Origin: Lachnospiraceae bacterium
Lineage (GTDB): Bacteria > Bacillota > Clostridia > Lachnospirales > Lachnospiraceae
Reading direction: 5' to 3'
Assembly (NCBI GenBank): GCA_024693225.1
Contig: JAILLI010000104.1
Coordinates: 1-32,106 of the forward strand
DNA: 32,106 nt
The notes beneath the pieces are model-generated. The model did not search any database, had not been told where the DNA came from, and saw only the letters and a list, made by a program, of their open reading frames with translations. Below are positions 6,486 through 13,638 of this stretch, one piece after another; the stretch's first letter is position 1, and each line of letters opens with the position of its first letter. A program made the translations under genes and the position numbers.

Positions 6486-8951
6486 TTACTTCTTAAGAGT
6501 AACTTTGTCCAGATGCCATATATCATCAACATACTCCTGAATGGTCCTGTCTGATGAGAACTTGCCCGAGGAAGCAACATTGAGTATGGCCATCTTGTTC
6601 CACCGCTTCGTGTCCTTGTATGCCTCGCCGATGAGCTTCTGGGTCTCCGCATATGAGGCGAAATCCTTGAGGATAAAGTAGGTATCGGCCTTGGCGGTAC
6701 ACTGGGTGTTGAGAAGGGAGTTGTAAAGATCCCTGAAAAGCTCCGTATCGTTCTGGCTGTAGGTCCCGTTGACCAGCTGCATGAGTACTTTACGGATATT
6801 GGCATCACTGTTGAATATCGCATTCGGATCATATCCGCCGTTCTGCTCATAGTTTATGACTTCATCGGATGTCAGTCCGAAGATGAATATGTTGTCTTCA
6901 CCGACTTCCTCATACATCTCAACATTGGCACCGTCCATGGTACCTATGGTAACGGCTCCGTTGAGCATGAACTTCATGTTACCCGTTCCGGATGCCTCCT
7001 TTGAGGCTGTGGAGATCTGCTCCGATACATCGGCAGCAGCTATGATCAGTTCTGCATTCGATACGCAGTAATCCTCTATGAACACGACCTTGATCTTGCC
7101 GCCTATGGAAGCATCATTGTTGATGACTTCCGCAACGGAATTGATGAGTTTGATCGTAAGCTTGGCGTTCTTATATCCCGCGGCCGCCTTTGCACCGAAA
7201 ATGAAGGTTCTGGGAACGAAGTCCATATCGGGATGATCCTTGAGCTCATTGTACAGATACATTATATGAAGGATGTTCATGAGCTGACGCTTGTATTCAT
7301 GCAGACGTTTTACCTGGACATCGAATATGGATCTGGGATCTACTTCTATACCGTTATGATCGAGGATGTATTTTGCAAGCCTGACCTTGTTCTGATACTT
7401 GATGTTCATGAACTCGTGCTGGGCTTTCTTGTCATCCGCATATACCTTGAGATGACGCAGTACCGTCAGGTCTGTGATCCATTCGTCGCCGACATGGGCC
7501 GTTACCCAGTCCGCAAGGAGCGGATTGGCGTGAAGGAGGAACCTTCTCTGGGTGATGCCGTTTGTCTTGTTGTTGAACTTCTGGGGCATGAGCTGGTAGA
7601 AATCCTTAAGCTCCTGATTCTTCAGTATCTCCGTATGAAGCCTTGCAACACCGTTTACCGAATATGAAGCACAGATCGCCATGTGGGCCATCTTGACCTG
7701 TCCGTCATATATGATTGCCATCTTGCGGATCTTGTCCACATTGCCCGGATGAGAAGCCTCTATGAGCAGGCAGAACCTTCTGTTGATCTCCTCAACGATC
7801 TGGTATATCCTGGGCAGAAGACTGGAGAAGAGCTCTATGGGCCATTTTTCCAGAGCTTCCGACATTATGGTATGGTTGGTATATGCAACGGTCTTGGTGG
7901 TGACACCCCATGCTTCTTCCCAGCCCAGGCCGTAATCGTCCATAAGTATACGCATCAGCTCCGGAACCGTAAGGGTGGGATGTGTATCGTTCATCTGGAA
8001 GGTGACCTTCTCATAAAGCTTCCTGATATCATCATGCTTTCTCATGTACTTGGCAACAGCTTCCTGGATGCTGGCCGATACGAAGAAATACTGCTGCTTT
8101 AATCTCAGCTCCTTGCCCGCATAATGGTTATCGTTGGGATAGAGGACTTCGCATATGTTCCTGGCAAGGTTTTCCTGTTCAACAGCCAGACGGTAGTCAC
8201 CCTTGTCAAAAGAGTCGAGCTGGAAGCACTCAACAGGCTGTGCATCCCATATCCTGAGGGTATTTACCACCCCGTTCCCGTATCCGGGTATGGGAAGGTC
8301 ATAGGGAATTGCCTGAACTGACTGGTAATTCTCCTGGGAGAAGTGGTTTTCACCTTTCTCATCCACATTCACGCAGACATTTCCGCCGAACTTGACGATC
8401 TTGGCATACTCGGGACGGCGCAGTTCAAAGGGATAACCGTCCTTGAGCCAGTTATCGGGAGTCTCTACCTGGAAACCGTCTTTGATCTTCTGGCGGAACA
8501 TTCCGTACCGGTAACGTATACCGCAGCCGTAAGCACTGTATCCGAGAGTTGCAAGCGAATCAAGGAAGCAAGCCGCCAGACGTCCGAGACCGCCGTTGCC
8601 GAGTGCGGGATCCCTCTCCTCGTCTTCCACAAGATTGATATTGATACCAAGTTCATCGAGTGCCTCAGCGACTTCCTTGTATTCCTTAAGGTTTATCATC
8701 GCATTTCCGAGTGCTCTTCCCATAAGGAATTCCATGGAAAGATAGTAAACGGTCTTGGGATCTTCACGTTCATAGGCCTTCTGGGTCTCGAGCCAGTTGT
8801 CTATGATGGTATCTTTTACCGTATATGCTACAGCCTGATATATCTGCTGCTCGCTTGCCTCCTCGAGGGTCTTCCGAAATAGCGCCTTGACGTTCTCTCT
8901 GACCTGCTTCTTGAATGTTTCCTTGTTAAAACCCATCTTGCGTGCTGCCAT
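6486..8951 (-). CDS. glgP: Glycogen/starch/alpha-glucan phosphorylase
   Basis: This GT35 enzyme releases glucose 1-phosphate from the non-reducing ends of glycogen or maltodextrin using phosphate and pyridoxal phosphate. The 821-aa length is typical. Visible family blocks include ALGNGGLGRLAACFLDS, YGCGIRYRYGMF, QMNDTHPTL, QVKRLHEYKRQLMNILH and the PLP-binding EASGTGNMKFMLNGA, with the Schiff-base lysine at about residue 660, followed by TIGTMDGANVEM. The start has AGGAGGAAG just upstream and lies 18 nt after the ileS stop. Sequence does not separate glycogen from maltodextrin specificity. Its place between ileS and a peptidase-like gene is unusual; glycogen synthesis genes are not in the window. 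Confidence 0.95.
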   Translation of the reverse strand: MAARKMGFNKETFKKQVRENVKALFRKTLEEASEQQIYQAVAYTVKDTIIDNWLETQKAYEREDPKTVYYLSMEFLMGRALGNAMINLKEYKEVAEALDELGININLVEDEERDPALGNGGLGRLAACFLDSLATLGYSAYGCGIRYRYGMFRQKIKDGFQVETPDNWLKDGYPFELRRPEYAKIVKFGGNVCVNVDEKGENHFSQENYQSVQAIPYDLPIPGYGNGVVNTLRIWDAQPVECFQLDSFDKGDYRLAVEQENLARNICEVLYPNDNHYAGKELRLKQQYFFVSASIQEAVAKYMRKHDDIRKLYEKVTFQMNDTHPTLTVPELMRILMDDYGLGWEEAWGVTTKTVAYTNHTIMSEALEKWPIELFSSLLPRIYQIVEEINRRFCLLIEASHPGNVDKIRKMAIIYDGQVKMAHMAICASYSVNGVARLHTEILKNQELKDFYQLMPQKFNNKTNGITQRRFLLHANPLLADWVTAHVGDEWITDLTVLRHLKVYADDKKAQHEFMNIKYQNKVRLAKYILDHNGIEVDPRSIFDVQVKRLHEYKRQLMNILHIMYLYNELKDHPDMDFVPRTFIFGAKAAAGYKNAKLTIKLINSVAEVINNDASIGGKIKVVFIEDYCVSNAELIIAAADVSEQISTASKEASGTGNMKFMLNGAVTIGTMDGANVEMYEEVGEDNIFIFGLTSDEVINYEQNGGYDPNAIFNSDANIRKVLMQLVNGTYSQNDTELFRDLYNSLLNTQCTAKADTYFILKDFASYAETQKLIGEAYKDTKRWNKMAILNVASSGKFSSDRTIQEYVDDIWHLDKVTLKK

Positions 8952-8969
8952 AAACTTCCTCCTGACTGT

Positions 8970-11900
8970 TTATTGTTTTTTTACTCCCAAAGTTACGGTT
9001 TCGCCGTTAATGTTCCATTCCTTTACATATCCGTCCGTATCCCCGGTTATTATATCATCCGCAAGCACTTCCCTGCTGATGGTATCCCTGCACTTGTCCA
9101 GGATCTGCGCGATCTTTTCATTATCCTTCGCATAGACCTTTATCCTGTCCATAACCTCAAATCCGGCTTCTTTCCGCATGGTCTGTACCTTTGATACGAT
9201 CTCGCGGACAAAGCCCTCTTCTATGAGTTCGGGTGAAAGCTTTGTATCTATGACTACGGTCACGTTACCTTCCGATATGGTCTCAAAGCCTTCCTGCTGG
9301 GTCATTTCTATAAGAAGATCCTCCTCGGTAAGCTCGATATCAGTTCCATCCACCGTAAACTTAACTGCTCCGGATGACCTGAGCTCATCCATTGCAGCGT
9401 TCCCGTCAACCTGCGACAGGTATTTCCTTATGCCTGCCAGGAACTTGCCGTACTTGGGACCAACGGTCTTGAGCTGGGGCTTGATGATATACGTGGTAAA
9501 TCCTCTTACATCATCCGTAAACTCAACAGATTTGACGTTCAGCTCGTCCTCTATGATCTCCCTGTAAAAATCATTAAGAGTAAAGTCCGCCTTGATCAGC
9601 ATCTTGGCAACAGGCTGCCTGTTCTTGATGTTTGCGGCATTTCTGCAGGCCCTTCCCATGACAACGGCTTTGAGTACATGAGCCATATCGGCCTCAAGCT
9701 GCGGATCTATCCATTCCTTTCTGACAGCGGGGAAATCGCACAGATGGACGCTCTCGGGAGCAGACGGATCTATGGAGCAGACAAGGTTACGGTATATCTG
9801 CTCAGTCATGAAGGGGATCATTGGTGCTGCCGCCTTAGCGGTCTCAACAAGGGCCGTGTACAAGGTCATGTAGGCGTTTATCTTGTCCTGTTCCATGCCC
9901 TTGGCCCAGAAACGCTCGCGGCATCTTCTGACGTACCAGTTCGAAAGATCCTCAACAAAGTCCTGAAGAGCCCTTGCTGCCTCCGGGATCTGATACTTGT
10001 CCAGATTGTCGTCAACGGCACCTATGGCTGTATAGAGCCTGCTCAGTATCCACCTGTCCATTACGGGCAGCTTATCGTATTCAAGACTGTATTTTGTCGC
10101 ATCAAAATCATCTATGTTCGCATAGAGGACAAAGAAAGCATATGTGTTCCAAAGGGTCCCCATGAATTTTCTCTGGCCTTCCGTGACCGCCTTCTCATGG
10201 AACCTGTTGGGCAGCCAGGGTGCTGAGTTGATGTAGAAATACCAGCGGATGGCATCCGCCCCCATGTTTGCAAGTGCATCAAAGGGATCGACCGCATTTC
10301 CCTTGGACTTGCTCATCTTCTCCCCGTTCTCATCAAGCACCAGACCCAGAACGATGACGTTCTCGTACGCGGCCTTGTTGAAGAGGAGGGTGCTCTCCGC
10401 GAGCAGCGAATAGAACCAGCCTCTGGTCTGGTCAACAGCCTCTGAAATGAACTGGGCCGGGAATCTCTGCTCAAAGAGGTCCTTGTTCTCGAAGGGATAG
10501 TGGTACTGGGCAAAGGGCATGGCTCCCGAATCGAACCAGCAGTCTATGACTTCGGGCACCCTCTTCATATCTTTGCCGCACTTGGGACATTTGATCGTAA
10601 ATTCATCTATATAGGGCCTGTGGAGCTCGACCGTAAGGGCATCGTCCCTTCCGGACATCTGCTTAAGCTCTTCGCGGCTGCCTATGGCATGTCTGTGGCC
10701 GCACTCACATTCCCATACATTGAGCGGCGTTCCCCAGTAACGGTTTCTTGATACCGCCCAGTCCTGTATATTCTCGAGCCAGTTGCCAAATCTTCCTGTT
10801 CCTATGGATTCGGGTATCCAGTTGATCGTATTGTTATTGCGGATAAGGTCATCCCTTACCTTTGTCATCTCAATATACCAGGATTCGCGGGCATAATAGA
10901 TAAGGGGTGTCGAGCATCTCCAGCAGTGGGGATAATCATGCTCTACCTTGGGTGCGCCAAAGAGTATCCCTCTGGCATCAAGTTCCTTGAGGACCTCGGG
11001 ATCGGCACTTACGGCGCCTGCCTCGATCTCTTCGGGTGTCGGCTTGGCGCGCATTCCGGCGAAGGGGGTCTCATCCTTCATGACACCCTTTTCGTCGACC
11101 ATCTGAACAAAAGGAGCATCATATTTCCTGCCCACCCTGGCATCATCTTCACCGAATGCCGGTGCTATATGTACTATACCGGTACCGTCTGCCATGGTGA
11201 CATAGTCATCACAGTACACGAAAAAGGCTTTCTTATCCTGTGCTTTTGCACAGTCCTCGGCGCATTTGTAAAGGGGTTCGTATTCCTTATATTCAAGATC
11301 TTTACCCTTATACCTTTCCAGCACCTCATAGGCGGGACTTCCTTCCTCCCGTTCGATACCGGAAAGGACCGTATCGGCAAGTGCCTCTGCCAGGATATAG
11401 GTATAACCGTCTGCAGCTTTGACCCTTACATATGTATCTTCGGGATTGACGCACAGGGCTATGTTGCTGGCAAGTGTCCAGGGTGTCGTCGTCCAGGCCA
11501 GGAAATATGCATCCTCGTCCTTTATCTTGAATCTGACTATGGCAGTCCTTTCCTTGAGGGTCTTATAGCCCTGGGCCACCTCATGTGAAGAAAGGGGAGT
11601 CCCGCATCTGGGACAGTAGGGCACGATCTTGAAGCCCTTATAGAGAAGCCCCTTGTCCCATATAGTCTTAAGGGCCCACCATTCGGATTCTATGAAATCA
11701 TCATGATATGTTACATAAGGGTCATCCATGTCGGCCCAGAAACCAACGGTTCCCGAGAAATCCTCCCACATGCCCTTGTATTTCCAGACACTTTCCTTAC
11801 ACTTGTCTATAAAAGGAGCCAGTCCGTATTCCTCGATCTGTTCCTTTCCGTCAAGACCCAGAAGCTTTTCGACCTCAAGCTCGACCGGAAGACCGTGGGT

Positions 11901-12158
11901 ATCCCAGCCGGCCTTACGCGGAACATAATAGCCCTTCATGGTACGGTATCTCGGGATCATGTCCTTGATAACACGTGTAAGAACGTGTCCTATGTGGGGC
12001 TTACCGTTGGCTGTCGGAGGTCCGTCATAGAACATGTAGGTCTTGGCACCTTCACGTATCTTAAGGCTCTTCTCGAATATATTGTTCTCGGACCAGAACT
12101 TCTCTACTTCCTTTTCTCTTTCGACAAATCCCAGATCCGTTGATACTTTCTTATACAT
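8970..12158 (-). CDS. ileS: Isoleucyl-tRNA synthetase, eukaryote-like (type 2) form
   Basis: The class Ia synthetase charges tRNA-Ile. The signature motifs are intact: PHIGH (55-58 for HIGH) and KMSKS (614-618). The editing (CP1) domain shows the Thr-rich WTTTPWTLASN and GTGIVHIAPAFGEDD. Cys pairs CPRC (182-185), CWRC (412-415) and CPKC (524-527) are probable metal sites. The 1062-aa length and blocks such as VPYCPRCGTPLSSHEVAQGY mark the longer IleS2 class, found in some Firmicutes, chlamydiae and eukaryotes, rather than the roughly 930-aa E. coli type. IleS2 enzymes are generally insensitive to mupirocin, so natural resistance is inferred. The start has AGGAGATGG upstream and follows queT by 13 nt. 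I saw no T-box leader ahead of the gene or its operon. Confidence 0.95.
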   Translation of the reverse strand: MYKKVSTDLGFVEREKEVEKFWSENNIFEKSLKIREGAKTYMFYDGPPTANGKPHIGHVLTRVIKDMIPRYRTMKGYYVPRKAGWDTHGLPVELEVEKLLGLDGKEQIEEYGLAPFIDKCKESVWKYKGMWEDFSGTVGFWADMDDPYVTYHDDFIESEWWALKTIWDKGLLYKGFKIVPYCPRCGTPLSSHEVAQGYKTLKERTAIVRFKIKDEDAYFLAWTTTPWTLASNIALCVNPEDTYVRVKAADGYTYILAEALADTVLSGIEREEGSPAYEVLERYKGKDLEYKEYEPLYKCAEDCAKAQDKKAFFVYCDDYVTMADGTGIVHIAPAFGEDDARVGRKYDAPFVQMVDEKGVMKDETPFAGMRAKPTPEEIEAGAVSADPEVLKELDARGILFGAPKVEHDYPHCWRCSTPLIYYARESWYIEMTKVRDDLIRNNNTINWIPESIGTGRFGNWLENIQDWAVSRNRYWGTPLNVWECECGHRHAIGSREELKQMSGRDDALTVELHRPYIDEFTIKCPKCGKDMKRVPEVIDCWFDSGAMPFAQYHYPFENKDLFEQRFPAQFISEAVDQTRGWFYSLLAESTLLFNKAAYENVIVLGLVLDENGEKMSKSKGNAVDPFDALANMGADAIRWYFYINSAPWLPNRFHEKAVTEGQRKFMGTLWNTYAFFVLYANIDDFDATKYSLEYDKLPVMDRWILSRLYTAIGAVDDNLDKYQIPEAARALQDFVEDLSNWYVRRCRERFWAKGMEQDKINAYMTLYTALVETAKAAAPMIPFMTEQIYRNLVCSIDPSAPESVHLCDFPAVRKEWIDPQLEADMAHVLKAVVMGRACRNAANIKNRQPVAKMLIKADFTLNDFYREIIEDELNVKSVEFTDDVRGFTTYIIKPQLKTVGPKYGKFLAGIRKYLSQVDGNAAMDELRSSGAVKFTVDGTDIELTEEDLLIEMTQQEGFETISEGNVTVVIDTKLSPELIEEGFVREIVSKVQTMRKEAGFEVMDRIKVYAKDNEKIAQILDKCRDTISREVLADDIITGDTDGYVKEWNINGETVTLGVKKQ

Positions 12159-12171
12159 TTTCCATCTCCTG

Positions 12172-12735
12172 TTATATTGTTTTATTGTCCCCGGCGTCTT
12201 CTTTTATTTCTTCGGATGCCTTTTTACCATCCTTCGGCCTGTATTCGGGGAAAAGCTTGTCACGATAATCCTCCAGGCCCAGCATAAGCGCAATACCCAG
12301 CACTCCGCATGTTATAGCCTCTCCAAGCCCCACCAGGAGCACGCTCCTTAAGAAGGGAGGCTCGTCAAAGCCCAGCATGAAAGTATATATGGCCGGGACC
12401 GCAAAAGCATTTATTATTATGGGCGGTATGGGGACCAGATACTTGTTTTTACGGACAAGGTAACTTACCGTTGCGGCAAGGAGTGTTGAAAGGCTTCCGA
12501 ATATGACATCCTGCATGGGGAGATTCATTGCATGATTGGCGCTTAAGCATCCTATGAAAAGACCCGGGATCGCAGCCGGTGTATAATATGGCAGGACCGT
12601 AAGGGCTTCGGAGATCCGAAGCTGAAAATTGAGACCGTTTGCAAGCTGGAATTCATTTGCTATAAAAGTGAGAACAAAATACAGCACAGCAATGACCAGT
12701 GTCTGTATGATAAATCTGCCTGTCTTCTTACCCAT
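12172..12735 (-). CDS. queT: QueT-family ECF transporter S component (queuosine precursor uptake, predicted)
   Basis: This 187-aa membrane protein has about five or six hydrophobic segments and the QueT block LNFQLRISEALTVLPYYTPAAIPGLFIGCLSAN near residues 34-66, the most conserved part of the family. S components bind a micronutrient and dock on a shared ECF energising module, usually encoded elsewhere. QueT is predicted to import a queuosine precursor. The last 35 residues form a charged, probably disordered tail that is longer than needed. The ATG at 12735 has AGGGAG upstream. It is the first gene of queT-ileS-glgP and has a strong promoter; substrate remains a prediction, and no preQ1 riboswitch was recognised in its short leader. 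Confidence 0.8.
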   Translation of the reverse strand: MGKKTGRFIIQTLVIAVLYFVLTFIANEFQLANGLNFQLRISEALTVLPYYTPAAIPGLFIGCLSANHAMNLPMQDVIFGSLSTLLAATVSYLVRKNKYLVPIPPIIINAFAVPAIYTFMLGFDEPPFLRSVLLVGLGEAITCGVLGIALMLGLEDYRDKLFPEYRPKDGKKASEEIKEDAGDNKTI

Positions 12736-12812
12736 CCGGTATATCTCCCTGACTTTTGAGAATGGATCCTCGCCCCTTCATAAGCGTGACTGCAGATCCA
12801 CACACAGAATAG

Positions 12813-12841
12813 AGTATAGCACGCAAATCGCGAACAGGCAA
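12813..12841 (-). promoter_or_regulatory. Sigma-70 promoter of the queT-ileS-glgP operon
   Basis: The minus strand reads TTGCCT, 17 nt, TATACT, with a TG one base before the -10 (extended -10, TGCTATACT). Transcription would begin near 12806, leaving a leader of about 70 nt before queT. That leader contains a 6-bp stem TGGATC/GATCCA (12800-12795 with 12768-12763) of unknown meaning. Confidence 0.7.
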
Positions 12842-12872
12842 TAGAACCGGACGCCAAATAAACCCTTTAATT

Positions 12873-12900
12873 ATGACATGGTTTGGTGTAAAATTATGAT
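12873..12900 (+). promoter_or_regulatory. Sigma-70 promoter of the plus-strand glycosyltransferase
   Basis: ATGACA, 16 nt, TATGAT on the plus strand is a good match to the housekeeping consensus. It lies 21 nt before the glycosyltransferase start, so the leader is very short, with AAGGGGGGAT as the ribosome binding site. It is arranged back to back with the queT promoter. Confidence 0.6.
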
Positions 12901-12921
12901 TTATAGAAGGGGGGATCTTCA

Positions 12922-13638
12922 ATGGCTGACAGATTATTCATCATCATTCCGGCATATAACGAACAGGATAATATCAGGCAGGTCGTAAGCGACTGGTACC
13001 CGGTAGTAACATCACACGGGGAGGATTCGCGTCTTGTTGTCATTGATGACGGTAGCCGCGACGATACATACAGGATACTTAAGGAGCTCGAGGCCGATAT
13101 GCCAAAGCTTACCGCCCTGACCAAGGAAAACGGCGGCCACGGTGCGACTTTGCTCTACGGCTACAGATATGCCCTTGAACAGGGTGCCGACTATGTATTT
13201 CAGACCGATTCCGACGGGCAGACACTCCCTTCCGAATTTGAGCCCTTCTGGAAGGCAAGGACAAAGTACGATATAACCATAGGCTACAGGAATAAGCGCA
13301 GAGACGGACTTTCCCGTATACTGGTGACCAAGATACTCCGTCTTGTTGTTTATATCTGCTTCAGGACCTATATCCTTGACTCCAACACTCCCTACAGGAT
13401 AATGACCGCTTCATCTCTTAAGGAGAACCTGAAGTTCATCCCCGATGATTTCTTCCTTTCAAATGTTGCCCTTGCAGCCATCTACAAGAAGCGCAGGCAG
13501 AAGGTCCACTTTATCCCCATATCCTTCCGTCCCAGACAGGGGGGTACCAATTCCATCAACCTCTTTAAGATCATAAAAGTCGGAATTTCCTCACTTCGAA
13601 GCTTCATCGTCATAAACGACCGGATCGAAAGGTCCTGA
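12922..13638 (+). CDS. Family 2 glycosyltransferase (dolichol-phosphate mannose synthase-like)
   Basis: This 238-aa GT-A enzyme starts with the family hallmark FIIIPAYNEQDNIRQVV, then has VVIDDGSRDDT (first Asp pair, residues 42-43) and QTDSDGQTLP (metal-binding DSD, residues 96-98). The tail contains ISFRPRQGGTNSINLFKII, typical of DPM1-like and undecaprenyl-phosphate sugar transferases, but the membrane helices of the longer GtrB/ArnC types are lacking. Substrate cannot be told. It is the only plus-strand gene in the window, has its own promoter, and its TGA abuts the stop of the oppositely directed 867-aa gene. A shared role in the cell envelope with that neighbour is possible but unsupported beyond position. 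Confidence 0.85.
   Translation: MADRLFIIIPAYNEQDNIRQVVSDWYPVVTSHGEDSRLVVIDDGSRDDTYRILKELEADMPKLTALTKENGGHGATLLYGYRYALEQGADYVFQTDSDGQTLPSEFEPFWKARTKYDITIGYRNKRRDGLSRILVTKILRLVVYICFRTYILDSNTPYRIMTASSLKENLKFIPDDFFLSNVALAAIYKKRRQKVHFIPISFRPRQGGTNSINLFKIIKVGISSLRSFIVINDRIERS

Noticed and set aside
10926-11588. 220-aa plus-strand ORF opposite ileS
   Set aside because: Antisense shadow of a certain gene, without start signals or domains.
12736-12921. T-box leader for ileS
   Set aside because: No AGGGTGG-type T-box sequence and too little room between the promoter and queT.
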